Shown: one piece after another, positions 47,563-60,477 of the stretch
Numbering within the stretch: the stretch's first letter is position 1
How the letters are laid out: every line of letters begins with the position of its first letter
Assembly (NCBI GenBank): GCA_020086605.1
Contig: JACBWW010000038.1
Span: 6,036,782-6,100,781, forward strand
Reading direction: 5' to 3'
Length of the DNA: 64,000 nucleotides
Origin: Lanius collurio
Taxonomy: Eukaryota > Chordata > Aves > Passeriformes > Laniidae
The notes under the pieces: generated by a model
Database searches by the model: none
What the model was told of the DNA's origin: nothing
Seen by the model: the letters and a program-made list of their open reading frames with translations, nothing else
Translations under genes and position numbers: made by a program

Positions 47563-48873
47563 TTTTGTGGTTTGACACAACTCAGCGTCAAGCATCTAAA
47601 ATATCAGTTATTTTATAAGGAAAAAAAAATAAGAAAGTATTGAGGAAAACTAGACAGCTGCGAGGCAAAAACAGGTTCAAACTTAAATGGTTGCAGTACA
47701 AGGAGAAAGTTTTGTTACTAACAGAATTAAAAGTTAAAAGATGTAACAAGAAATTAAAACAAACAACCCACCCTCCCCCTTCTTCTCAGCACTTTACTCT
47801 TTAGCTAGCACAAAAGGTAACACAACATAGGATTCTAGTCAGTGTTACAGTTCTCGAAAAGTCTCTCTCTTATGCTTAAGGAAAAAGGGTTTCTTCTTGC
47901 TTCACGTGGTTTCTCAAACTGCCCCCAACAAGAGACCCACCCAGAAAGAAACAATCTGCTGTGGTGTAATACATCTCTTCTATGAAAAAATATCAGTTTT
48001 TTCACACTGCCACACACATGGGCTGTCACATGGGGTTATCAATCTTTTTAAGGATGGGTCATTTTGGCCTGAACACAAAGGCTTTTTCTGCTACAAATCC
48101 TTAAAAGCCTCTCACTGTTTCTATATATCTTGGCATAGGCACTCTCTCTTCACAATCTTCATGGGCTACATGTAAGTCTCCCATCCCCCCATGCACTCCA
48201 AATGGATTAAAGAGACAAACAGTTTGAGATATTACAGTTTCTTACCACCGCATGCCAGAAGTATTTTTAAGCTATGTGGGAGGAACACGGCACTGCCCCT
48301 TTTCTCCATTACCATTTCCTGCTCCGTCTCACATGGCTCACTCTCTCTCTGACTCCAAAACCTCTATGTTGAAGAATGTTTTTGTTCAGGCTTTGTGGTG
48401 AAAAAAGCCTCACTCCCTTTGTGCTGTTGGCTGCATGACGTTTCGTCAGTTCAGCCCAAAGTGTGCTGGCTGCAGAAAGGAGGCTCCTGCCGGCTCCTGC
48501 TGGCTCTGTGTGGAGAACAGGGGGAGACCCGCTGGTCTCAAGGGTCCGCTCTGGAAAGATTTTAACTGTGTAGCAGTCCATGGCTGGGTTTAGCTGTGCC
48601 AGGCCATGGCTGGGTTTAGCTGCCTGGGCTCTGGGATGGTTCCTTCCCCAGAGACCCAGGGTCCGTGCTGCAGCATCAGGAAGAAGGGAAGGGGGCCAGG
48701 GCTTCGGCCCGGCCTGGCCCAGTGGGGCCCGGAGGCTCCGAGGCCGCCCCACCTCCCTCAGGCGAGCTGGAACAAGAGGAACTCCCGCCTTTCTGTGCAG
48801 TTTAAATGTGTAAATTGTAAGAAGCGTTATTGGTCTAAAAATCTGTCTATCAACTCAAATTCAACCCACTACA
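47563..48873 (-). mobile_element. Solo LTR, 1.3 kb, antisense
   Basis: Read on the minus strand it begins TGTAGTGGGTTGAA. A GC-rich section follows (about 48480-48790 on the + strand). It ends GTGTCAAACCACAAAA. gggag occurs exactly beside both ends (47558-47562 and 48874-48878), which fits a 5-base target duplication. If the duplication is right, the 3' end is ACAAAA; if the classic CA end is required, the LTR starts at 47566 and the flanks do not match. An internal near-duplication of ccatggctgggtttagctg lies at 48580-48622. The ORF of 147 codons (48309-48752, minus) and those overlapping it are not genes. Confidence 0.78.
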
Positions 48874-50657
48874 GGGAGGTAGTTCAAGCCAGGTTTATGT
48901 GTAAGGTTTAGAATAATAACGTGATCAGAAATGGTGATGCAGCCTGTAAGGAGAAGCTGGGAAGCTGGCACCAGGAAATCTCAAATTTTATTTCTTTCTC
49001 TTGTTATATGCCTCTGTCACTGCAGGCTTTTCCTCATCTTAGTTCCTTTAGTTCTAAATTAAGTAAGATATTATTTCCCGCCTGTCTTACAGACTGATAA
49101 TGGAGATTAGCTGAAGCCTGTAGTACTTCCCAGCATATGTTATCCTATAGAAATATGAAGCACTATAGCTATGACCTGAGAGGTTGCAAAGAGTTTCCCA
49201 CTGCTCCATGGGCTGGCCACCCCTTCAGTAACGTGATCCCAGAATGGCTTAATGACACGATCAATAACCGTGTCAATATATCCTCAGCGGTTGGGAAGTG
49301 ACAACCCTTGTGGTCTGTTGAGCACCATTATCCCAGCAGTTCCTCGTTCAATGGGAGAGTTTAAAATCTGAATATTGAGCTCAGCCACTCACTGTGAAGG
49401 CATTGCAGAGGAGCCACAGGGGAGAGAAACATTGCTCTCAGTTGCAGATGTGTAAATCCACAAGAACTCTGAGAACACTGGAGTTGCTGTGAATGTCATG
49501 GATAATAGACAAAAGCAGAATTCAGCCTGGAAATGAAACAGAGGAATTTAGGAAGGGGGCTTGTAGCAATTATAGTGTACCTTTCCATGTAGGAGGGCGT
49601 TTTTGCTGTGCATAGAACAAGTGGAGCTGCTTTCTTAGTGGTTAGTTCAAAGAAATCTGTATACACAGGTAAAGCAAATCAGACAAAGAAATGTTTGTTC
49701 TGAAGACCCAAAGTGTGGTTGCTAAGGAATGTGTGTGTTTGCTCAGGCCATTTGCCTCTAGGCAGGAGGAGGGGATGATTTCAGAGGTGCTGCAGGCAGC
49801 TGTGGTACTAAAGCACTGCTTGAACCACTGGCTGCTGGAGACTCTGGCTATAGAAAAGAGCCAAAAATGGCAATTCAGTTTGCAGAAGTCATAGATACAT
49901 TTATAGCTGGTGACTTAGTTGTGTATGTTCATATGACCTTTTCACGGCCAGGACTAAATTGCTGTTAGTACATGAGCTCAGGTTCCCAGAAGGGGTCTCA
50001 CCTGATGTACTCTATGGATGTGTGTCTAGCCTCCACCTTTGGCTTGTAAGAGATTAATCTAGTTGTCTGAACAACTGCAGCATGAGTGGTTCAAGACCTG
50101 CTTCCCTGTCTATTACCAAATTTACTCTCAGGAAAAGATGGATAATGGAGAAATAATGGGGTGGAACCATTGCTGAGGAAGCAAGTGTGGTAGGAGAGCT
50201 GCTTGTAAAGAGAGGAAGAGAGATGGGGAGGAAACACCAAGAAACAACTTCAGGGAAGGGAAATACCATTTCAAGGCCCCAAACTGGGTGAACCAGCACA
50301 ATACTGAAATTAGATCCCTTATAGTTGATTCGAAGCCTTATACTGATGTCTTAAAATAATCTATTTGTATAATCTGATACAGAAGAATGGAGAATCAAGA
50401 CTATTAGAGTGTTCCCGGTTATATTTAAGACAGAGTAGCACATGCTCTGCTTGTATTCCTGAGGAATATGTAGTGCTTCTGCTATTCCATCTTTCCTGTA
50501 CTTTTTATATGTGCAAAAAAACGCTCTTATGTTTTAACTTGATAGAAATTTAGAAATCAAACAGCTGTTTGAAGAAGTCATAAAAATTATTTCCCTGATG
50601 ATTAAATTCCACAAGTTTATTAAAAAGCATATCACTTGATATAGAGAATATAAGCTT

Positions 50658-50660
<3 letters not shown>

Positions 50661-50689
<29 letters not shown>
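50661..50689 (+). repeat. (AT)14 microsatellite
   Basis: Fourteen AT units lie in the intron. Length polymorphism is expected. Confidence 0.95.
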
Positions 50690-50692
<3 letters not shown>

Positions 50693-51590
50693 ATTCTTTC
50701 TGTAATTATTAGATAGCAGTGAGTAAATCTGAGCTATCAAGAATGTAAATTACATTTGAGTGTTCATGTTGGAAATGGAAGGACTGGCTGCATGAATTGA
50801 AAGTAGAAAATTAAATCAAATAATTCCACTGCTGCATCTTAAATTGAGCTTATTTTCTCATATTAAGCATAGTTTTACTTCTCCATATATAATTTGCAAT
50901 TTACTGTAGTGTTTTCCTAAGACTAACCTTTTATCATCACTTTTTGTTAATTGATTAAGGAAGCCTTTTGCTGTCGACAAGTGTATCAGCATTTGCAGCT
51001 TGCAGAAGACTTGATAAATTCATTTTCCAGCTATGCCTATCTTTGTTTGCAGAAATACTCTTTAGTAGAGTATCTAAAAGAATTTGCAAAGTTTTCATTT
51101 CTTTGTATAAACTGGTTTTGTGATTTCAATGCAATTTCATAAATAGTGATGTTCTGCAAATTTAGCTGTACTGAGCTGGTAGAAAACGAGGTTAAAATGT
51201 AGATTGCTGTTAAACCAATGGGAACCCGGAATGGAATTTAATTAAAGAATCATTTTAGTTTCTGTATGAAAAAATGGAGTATCATTCTGTGCTGATTTGC
51301 TTTTAAAAATTAATTTTCCCTGTAAAGTATTTCTATTCAATTATATTACTTAAACTTTTAAGATCATTACCTAATATACATTGCAGTCATAGTGGACATT
51401 CTTTACATAAAGTTATCCAGTACTCACAATTTTCTGAAATTTAAAGCTTTTTTGAGTCTGGCATGCCTGATCCAGAGACTTGGAATCATCTCAAGCAGAC
51501 TTTGTGGGGAAGATAGGTTTGAAACCTCAGCAAAACCATGATATTGCAGTTTCTAAGGAGACAAGTAATGGAGTTCCAACTCTCTTGATA

Positions 51591-51642
51591 TAGAATAGTC
51601 TTGTAGAATAGTCTTGTGGAATAGTCTTGTAGAATAGTCTTG
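51591..51642 (+). repeat. 13-base tandem repeat, four copies
   Basis: tagaatagtcttg is repeated at 51591, 51604, 51617 (one change, tgg for tag) and 51630. Confidence 0.95.
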
Positions 51643-53828
51643 AAGAGGAACTCTGCTTCTACCACACAACCCCTCAAATCTCCTTTTGCCATGGTAAGGC
51701 AAAGAGTGATAGAGTTTGGTAGCAATATTCCCCAAAGACTTACTCATTCCCCAAGCATGCCCCATCTGAAGGTTGGAAATGTAGAAAACTGAAATTGTCC
51801 TGCAGAGCAATTGAGAAGTACAAGGCAACAGTCCTGAGAGGCTGCCTATAAGAAAACTGTTAGAAAACACCCTTTCCCTCAGGCACCAAGTTGGTAAGGA
51901 GGAGAAGGAATGGGTCTGGTAAAATTGCCAGGGAGATGAGCAGTGTTGCCAAGTCTAAAGAATCCCAAGTTAGGTCTGAAGGAAGTCCTGATTTACGTTT
52001 AAAAAATTAATAACTTATCTTAGATATGCCTGAGGTTCTTATTTTTGAAACTTTAGAGATTTATTTGCAATAAAAGTTTTCAGCCTTTCCACATGCAACC
52101 ATTAGGAATTTTTTTCCTAAACATAATGAAAATGGGAAAAAACAGAAACTTCTCAAGCAAGTACCTAATCCAGCAGCTGGAGCCTTAAGAAAGCCATCAA
52201 TTATTTAGAGCTTTTTAGTCTTAAATATCCATAAACTTTTGAGAGGGTATTGATACAGGAAGGCAAGAAAAAGAAGTTGAGTAGGAGTAGATGCATACAA
52301 AAGAAGAGCAAGTAATATGAAAAAGGGATGGGATAAAAATAGAAGAGCAGAAACTGGGAGAAAGACTTCCAGGTGTCTTCTTAGGAGTTGCAGGGAGACA
52401 CTGACACTTGAAATGTGTTTGGTTTGGGGTTTTTTTGCTAGTTTTTCTCCAGCTTTTGTATAAACAGCACATGACGGCTGAATGAAGCCTGGCTAGGCAA
52501 CTTTTATTTCTAGCATTTCCTGCTTGTTTAGGCTGGATCCTCTGACTCTTATCTACATACCTTCCCTCATCCCTGTTTAATTAAAATTGTGTGCACAGAA
52601 GGTACTTCAGCATTTGAATCTGCCTGCACACACCAATCCACTATGTTCTGGGAAAATAGGAAGGCAACTAAATCCCACTGACCTTGGATAAATACGTTCA
52701 GGTAATTGTGCCGTGAAAGAAATTTTCATCATCCCCTGTGAACTAGGACTTCTGTCTTGGGAGGGGAGCTCTGGGTGTGATGTGTGGATGTGCTATGGCA
52801 GCAGCATGTCCCCTCTCTCCCTGCTGTGACAGATGAACTCTGTTCAATGTCGTTGAAGTAACCAAAATTGGGAGTTTCCCTAGGTGCCACTGTAGCTTTG
52901 TTAGTGCTTACTACCCTGTAGTGAAAGTAAGTGTCCTTGCACCTCATTCTCTCCTGTTTCATAGGTTCTGCCAGCTGATGGAGGGAATAAGCCAAGTCTC
53001 CCAGAGGAGATGGGGCCACGTGTTTGAGACACAGGAGATGGGCATGTGTGGCACACTGGTGGCAGCAACAAGTGCTGTTGCATGGTGGCAATTTAGACAC
53101 GGAAAAGCCCATATGCAGAAAGCATTTTACTTTTGTTGTGGTGGAATGGAGGTGAATAATGCAGGGAGGTTGAAGGATTTTAAAATTATGGTAAAATTTC
53201 AGCTGTAAGAGTCAACATAGAACAATGATACAGAGATTGAACAGCATGTTCAGAAGACCTGAGAAAGCTACTTCAGGGTTTCCTTTCTTTAAAAAACACA
53301 TAAAATCAAGCTTGAAATCAAGTGTCACCTACCCTGATAATCTGGGTTGATACCTACAGGTAATGCAATTTATCTCTGGAAACACTGCTTTTGCAGATAC
53401 TGCTATTTCAGCAGTGTAGAGTGGTGAGTTTTATTTAGGGAGATGATTAAACTGGTTAATCATGTTTTATCTGACACTTACTGAGAAATTATTGTGCAAT
53501 GGTTGGTTACTCTTGGAACTGGTTCTTGTTGAGGCTCACCTCTGCAGGTGAAATTTGGAATTCGATTGAAATGTGGAAAGATGATGATCTCTATGATAGA
53601 TACTGAACTCTTGTGTTAATCCTTAGAACACTGGGATTGTAGAATGTGATGATATCCCTAAAACCCCTGAAATGTTCCTCCTTATTTGTTGGTCTACTTT
53701 GTTTTCTGCATCCCATGCAGGCCAGAAACATATACTCACTCTGCATAAGGGTAACTCAGTGTTAGAAACCTTTGCTGCAGTAATGCATTCTTCAGTCTAA
53801 CCTTTCCATTTGTTTGTTTTTTTCCTAG

Positions 53829-54041
53829 ACGGAGTTATTTGTGCACGCATTCAAGGACCAGCTGGTCAGAAGTGCCCTTTTAGCACTGTACACAGCCCGG
53901 CCTGGCTGTGTCCTCAAGAAACCAGCTGTGCCTCGAAACAGTGCAGAAGAAGGGAGTGATGTACAGCACCAGGATCATCCTTCTCAGATTAAAAGGCAGG
54001 ACTCTATACCCCATCATTCTGAGTATGATGAGGAAGAGTGG
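53829..54041 (+). CDS. INPP4B: INPP4B exon 9 of window
   Basis: The exon follows gtttttttcctag and ends gaagagtgg|gtaagt. It is exactly 71 codons, phase 0 at both ends. It reads [20 protein letters not shown] and [17 protein letters not shown], then an acidic and polar linker ([20 protein letters not shown]), then [14 protein letters not shown]. The first half is a conserved helix. The linker is variable between species. The [13 protein letters not shown] motif is conserved, and its Ser and Tyr could be phosphorylated. Because it is symmetric in phase, skipping it would remove 71 residues without a frameshift. Confidence 0.96.
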
Positions 54042-55198
54042 GTAAGTAGCCAGGAACCCTTGGTCAGTGTTCAATGCGAAACCCTACAAATCAGCATAAA
54101 CAAGCTGAAGCTTGTTTCTGACAAATGTCCTTGTCACATGCCATTGCAGCGGGGAAAGGGTGCAAAACTGTTAAATCGTGTTTTTCAGATGCATCACAGA
54201 TTTTGAAGCTCACTTTGAAGGATTTTCCTAAGTACAGTGTGCTGCTCTGAGACTGCCTGTTTGTGCATATAACAGTGAAGATGATGAGTATCTTCTTGCC
54301 CAGGCAGAATAGTAGACTTTCTTTGCTCTTACTTGGGTTGGTTTTACTTGTTGGGCAGATTTAAGGACTGGAACGGCATATGCTGCTCAGAAGGAAATGT
54401 TCTTTCCTTCCCCACCCCCTGCAGTACCTCTCCCCAGCCCTCAGGCTGTAACCAGTTTAAACGACATGAATTAACCTTCTGCAAAACAGAGCCCTTTGCC
54501 CTTAGACTTTGTTATTACAGGGTCTCTGAGGCTGTGTAAAAGAATTAGATACAACTTTTAGATTTTAACATTCTTAGCATATCTTTCAAAGATATGTATT
54601 ATTTATATGGCTGAGATTTTATAAATCAATTATTTTGGTAGATGTCTTCATAATAGATCTGTTACTTTGTTACATACATATTGAAGCTATTTTTATTCAG
54701 TCCAGGCTCATACTTTGAGTTCATCATTGTGTTCTTATAAATGTAAAGGATGCCAGCATATTCATCTCTATTGTAAATAATTAATGACTTGTGTGAGCTA
54801 TGGTATTGCACCTGAACTGTAATTTTTATCCATACCAAAAATAAGGGAAGAAGAATATATTTCTTCTGGAGGAAAGGCAATTATTTCCAGCTCCATGCAT
54901 TAAGTAGTCATGAGATTTAAACAATAAATAACTCATTCTTTTATTTGTCCTCCGGTTTTAGAGCCTTGAATTCACTTTTTCTTGTTTTCTCAACAACCTG
55001 AGGGGCTGGAATGGTGGTTCTTTCCTTGAAACTAATGCCAAAATGTTTGTTTTCAGCCGTTGAAACATTCAGAAATGTAAATTACACAATAGGTTTCAAA
55101 GAATAGAGAAATTTTGCACTGGAAAAAGTGGCACTTTTGTGCAAGCTGTATTTTAATTTAGTACTGCAATTTGGCATCTCTGAAGACAACATAGCTTT

Positions 55199-55269
55199 GC
55201 TGTTTTTCATTATTGATGATAAAAAAATGTCAGTGCTGTTTTTCATTATTGATGATAAAAAATGTCAGG
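55199..55269 (+). repeat. 36-base tandem duplication
   Basis: gctgtttttcattattgatg and the following aataaaa-like A run with atgtcag occur twice, at 55199-55234 and 55235-55269. The two copies differ mainly by one A in the run, so the duplication is recent. Confidence 0.95.
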
Positions 55270-56226
55270 TGCTTGGTCCTCACCTATTAAAATGTATAAG
55301 TGCATGATTTTAAACTGTATCTATTTTTTTCTGCTGAATTAGTAAGATTAGCTACATTCAAAATTAAGTGTATCTTTCACTATTTTCTGAGTTAAAGTGA
55401 ATGAGAATCACTGTCAAACTTGAGACGGTATAAATCCTAGAGAAAATTTTTTATTTTTTCTGAATTTGAAAGACTAGATTTTGGATAGATTTAAGTTCTT
55501 TCTGTCATCAGGGGTGATAAATAATGTGAGTTTTAATAATCAAATTGTCATTAGCATGATGGAAAGAGAAAGAACAAATGCATATAAAATTTGAAAAAGT
55601 ATCTAATCTACTGTGAAAGTCAACTATAAGGGAAAAAACTTCGATATACGTTGCTTTGTATGCACAGTGCTGTATCCTCCTTTGCTCTTGTGGTGTTTTT
55701 TCTCACTATTACCAAGCACTAGTATGCTTGCTTACATTTTGCAATTAGAATTTCTGTTTTGCCTGAAATGTAAATCCTTTAACAACTCTTTAAGCTGACC
55801 CTGTTCCATCCACTTCACATGACTATGTTACCTTATGATCATCACAGAAGTACGAAGACTCATCCCAGAGTCACTGGCAGCAGTATGGAGTGAGCTTTTT
55901 ATATTGGTGCACTATGCACAGGCAGCAGGAAAGCATCACTGTCAAAGGAAAAATATTTAACTTGAGAGTTTTACATTGCCTCTGGGTAGATACTCTCTTC
56001 TCCTCTCACCAGCTGCTTCTGCTATCCTAGAATCTCCCTGCAGGAGGACACAAAGCAAGTTTTCATGTATAATACAAGAAAAGGTGGGCACATTGCCACT
56101 TGGAGCTGACTCTGCTCTACACTTCTGACTGACTGGTTAACGTGGCTGGAGCTACAAAGAGCAGATAAAATGGCATTTCCAATAAGCTCTGTACAAATGC
56201 TGATGTGGTGATCAGACACAGGGCTG

Positions 56227-56863
56227 TGTGCCTGTTTGAGACAAATTCAGAGGAACATCCAAATTTGAACGTCTTCTGATGGAAGGCAGGTTACAGCCAC
56301 CCCTCCTCCACCAGGTTTGGGAAAAAAAAATTTCCTCAGAGAAAAGTGAAGAAAAAAAAAAAACTATTTATTTAACAAACACACAGGAAAGAATAATAAT
56401 GCTAAATAATAAAACCTCTCACTGTGGAGAGAAACCTGGGAAGATTTTAGAGTCCTTACCGTGGTTTCTCTCTCTCTCCTCTTTGGAGCTGGAGTTCGGC
56501 ATAGGCCCCTCCGGGCATTGGTGGAAAGCTCTCCCAGTGAGTTTTAGTGTTCTCAACAGTTCCAGAAGAGAAGAAAAAGAAGAAGCTGAAGTCCAAGGAA
56601 AAAAACGTTTAACTCTCCATCTTTCTCCAGAGAAAAAGGGCTGAGAGAAGGGAAAAACCAGAAGGTGCTTTTCTCCGCTCTTGCTGCTGCAGAAAGCTGC
56701 AACTATCTCTGTGTCCTTGGAGCACAAACTGCTTCGAAAATTTCATCTGGCGTTTTTTTTCCCTTCTCTAGCACACAGTTTTAAAGGTACAGAAAGGCAC
56801 AGTAATCATGTCTGGGCATAGAACGGCGATAGGGGATACACATCCTAAAGTCACCCCAAGACA
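56227..56863 (-). mobile_element. Solo LTR, 637 bases, antisense, exact target duplication
   Basis: The element has TG...CA termini (tgtgcctgtttgagac at the left, caccccaagaca at the right). Identical ggctg lies on both sides (56222-56226 and 56864-56868). On the minus strand it starts TGTCTTGGGGTGACTTTAGG, much like the LTR at 43147-44169, so the two belong to related families. AATAAA lies at the complement of 56367-56372. The overlapping 121- and 102-codon ORFs here are incidental. Confidence 0.9.
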
Positions 56864-59800
56864 GGCTGAAAGACTGATGAGTGTGTGATCTATTCCATTC
56901 CGTGTGCCACAGCACAAGAGGGTGTTAATCATGCAGATTACTTAAGATATTTGCTTTATCTATGAACAGAGCTCAAAAGGACCTTCAGGAAATATCTGAA
57001 TGCCCCCTCACATGAAGGAGATGCAGCATCCTCAGAGCAGGTGCTGTGTCATACCTGGCACAAGTAAAGTACACAACTGCAGTGGTATATATGGAGGGAC
57101 AAGAAATGACTGAGGAGTTCTGTGGTAAATTCAGAAAGGCTGAGAATCCTTTAAAAACAAAGAGACAGCCTCTGGGACTCCACTTGCTGGCAGTGTTTAG
57201 AAGAAAGACATCCAGTTAGGTGCAGTGACAGAATAGAGTATCCATCACTCTCTGAAATGAGGAAGCTTTTCTACTTTTTAATGATACTTTAAGATCAGAT
57301 GGAAATTAATTACATTTTTTTCAGTTGGGTGAATGAAAGGAATTATTTTACTTGTTCTAGGAGAAGTGCCCAGCTTTCACTGATGCCAAGGCCTAGCTTT
57401 ACATGGAGATCTTTCAGTGGGCATGTCTGCTTGCCAGTGTCACAGCAGAGGCGACAAAAGATGTGTGACCATAGTTATTTCTAACTAGCAACGCCTAGCT
57501 ACATGAGCCAGGACTCCATAACATTCCAGATGGCTTCTGAAGTTTGGGAGAAGTAGAAGATTGTCATTGCTTTGTCTCAATGGGGTCAAGCCCTCTTACA
57601 GATTTCCACCTTCCCTGCCACTGCCTTGACTTTTGTACTTAAAAAAGCAGCAATGAGAGGGAGACAGAGATCTTGTTTCTCTCATTGTTTCATACCACAA
57701 ATTTACCATCCACATTGCTCCAGCAACTAATGAGAAACCTGTGATCAGGGGAAAAATATCCTGCTTAGGAAACAAGGATACTTGAGTGTATCAAGAAATA
57801 TTTCTTCTGATCCTTCACTTCACACAGAGGGTTTATAAGAATGCTTACTTAAGAGGCTGCATGGACTGTATTTTGTCCTTTAACCTGGCACATGCTGTAA
57901 AATGATCACTTGTTCTTAGGCAAATTGAAAATAGACTGCTCAAGGGGATGAAAGGTCGGTGGAAAGTGTGCTAGGCTACAGAAAAATATTCTGGAAATAG
58001 TAAAGGATGACAATATGAAATGGATGAAGTTTTCTCCTGGAGAATCGTAGAAAGCCACTTGACTTTTTTGCTGATTGGAAAGTGCATTTTTACTTGAAAA
58101 TTGTTCTGTGAAACTGCAGAATTTCAACAGCCTTCGTAGAAAAATGTGACTGCCTTTGGTGCAGATACATCTCAATGAATGATACATACCTCTACTTTTT
58201 CTGTCTGCATATAATCCCAGGAACCTCCTGTGTGGAGAAAAAGATCTGTGAGACAGGCCCTTGCTCCCTCTCACTTGCTTGTATGTGAAAGATCCAGATA
58301 CATGATAATAAGAGCGAGCTTTCTGTCAACAGATGTTTATGAATTTTGCTTCTAAACCCTCAGGGAATGTTTGTGTGAATATTGCATAGCATCATCTCTA
58401 TGCTGGGTTAATAGTTGGTTTGAAAAGAGAAAAGTGCTCTTTCCAAAGTGAAACAAACGTTCATATTTGTGTTGCTTGTGCAATAACTCCAGATGATCAT
58501 TAAGAGCTTAATGCTTTTTGTGTTAGGATTAAACTCCCCCAGCAGACAGGGAAATTACATTGCTGCAGCCATGCTAAGCAACTTGAGTTGCATATTCTGC
58601 AGCAACTTCAGTGATTGGAAGCTCTGAAGCTCCCTGATACTCTCTGGTAAAGTGTGCTGATATTTGGGGCCAGAATTTTTACTATTTGCAGTATTTCACT
58701 GCTCTTCATAGAATCCTTCTCCCCAAAATTGTACTTGTGGGTGGTAAAAATCATTAGTTTTGCACATATTCTAAATGTTTTTCAGGATTGCTTGAGGTGC
58801 ATATAGGAGGAAACATTTGAAGGAATCTATACCTGTCCTCTGTCTTTTGAGTTTTAATTGTATCTAAGCAAGTGAATATCAGATACTCGTATGTGTCTAA
58901 TGGCTTCATGTATGTTTCATGTATACAGGTGCATATATTTCTACATGTTGCATTGTACATGCAGCACTTTAAAAAATATTGTGGATTAAATGGATGTGAC
59001 CAACTTCTTGGCTCTTGTAAATCAACAGGTTTTTTTTTCACAGTATGGTTAAAGCAAGGGTTTATCTAGCGAGAAAATGTAACTATCATTTCTACGCTGA
59101 CCTATAAACTGGATGCTCACTTGTCCTTGAGTCAGTCCACAAGAATGCTTCAGGAATCATGTTTGGGGAGCTGGAGGAGAGGAACTCTATTGTACAGATT
59201 GGGCAAGTCCCTGCTTCTGTCTGCAGGCTCACATGATGTCTCTTAGGTCAGGTGCCATTTGTCACAGATTGTGTCCTCAGGAGGAGGGAACAGGGAAAGA
59301 TCAGATCCCTCTAGTAAGAATAAGGGCTTAAGCATGGCATATAGTCAAAAAGTAGCATTAGATTTAAGTGTTTGCCATAGTAGTAGTTCTAGATTTGCCT
59401 TTACACGAAATCCAAGTGTTGTTGTTATATGGAACTATGGTATTTCTCTGAGTTTTCAGTTTTCTTTAACCTTCTCGTTATTTTTGCAACTTTGTTTTCG
59501 TGCCTGAAGACCTAACATATACCTGGCACTGTAAAGTACAAAACAAAGTAGTGATGTTATCATCCCATTTTTAACTCTCAAGCAAACTCTGGTTGCTCTG
59601 CATTATTTTCAGAATGACTCAGCATTAAAACATGTACACAGGGGGGTTTTCTGTGGGTTTCTTATGGTTTGGTTTTAGTCTGATTGTATGTCTTACGTAC
59701 AGCCTCATTTCTTGTATGGCTTGGTTTTTTTCCCTTACTCAGTGGCACAAAAGTAGGTGCAAGAGCTTTATTTCTGTAGCATCCAGCACCTGAAGGACCC

Positions 59801-60477
59801 TCCCTGTATCTCAGTTCCATAACAGCTCTTTCTTACACTCCACATTATTTCTTTTGTTCTCTGCTCACACAGAGTTTCTTCTATCACTCTATTACTTCTG
59901 TAATTCTCTTATTTATTTTAAACTCAGTTAAGTGTGGTGGTTGCAGTTTATGTGAGAGGTGAGGAACAAAATTGAAATTGTGTTACCTAATAAACATGCC
60001 ATGAGAGCAAATTTCTCATTCTAGTCCTTAAATTTTACATTTGATTCAGCAGAGTTAAATTAACAAAAAGAAGTTGTTAAATACTATGACAAAACTGGCA
60101 GTCCACAGACAAATTTTGATTTGGCAAGGCTTTGAGTGTGTCTACACTCTTAAGGTATCATTTAAATAGCCAAACTGCTCAGTTCCTTGCTATTAGACCT
60201 GAAACTTTGCCTGCATTTTCATGTAGAGATGGAAGCATGTGTTCTCCAGTGTCTAAAACCCATAAGAGTTTGGGTTCATTTATACAGTAAGAAAAAACTC
60301 CATGAAAAGGGCTTAGGTTGCTAACAGGCTGAAGGGTGAGAGAAACAGTCACATGCTGACACCTAATATTTCTAGTAATTTGCGGCTCTGTCTCCACTTT
60401 AAGGTGTTAATAAGTTACTATTGTCTCTCTTTTTTTTCTTCTTCAGTAACATGCAGTGATAATTCTTCTCTTTTCAG

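Larger units (their letters stand above)
47151..53828 (+). other. Intron 8 of window
   Basis: This 6.7 kb intron holds a 1.3 kb antisense LTR (47563-48873), an (AT)14 run (50661-50689) and a 13-base repeat in four copies (51591-51642). The stretch at 52720-53210 is less AT-rich than its surroundings and has ORFs on both strands. I cannot identify it. The remainder shows nothing recognisable. Confidence 0.82.
54042..60477 (+). other. Intron 9 of window
   Basis: This 6.4 kb AT-rich intron has a 36-base tandem duplication (55199-55269) and a solo LTR (56227-56863, minus). I recognise nothing in the rest. Confidence 0.82.

Noticed and set aside
48309..48752. 147-codon minus-strand ORF and overlapping plus-strand ORFs
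   Set aside because: They are inside the LTR at 47563-48873, with no recognisable domain.
54042..54206. Extension of exon 9 past the donor (frame stays open to 54206)
   Set aside because: A consensus gtaagt lies exactly where the conserved YDEEEW ends, and the next exon resumes with DRVW in phase. The extension is intron.
56279..56727. Overlapping plus (121-codon) and minus (102-codon) ORFs
   Set aside because: Both lie within the LTR at 56227-56863.
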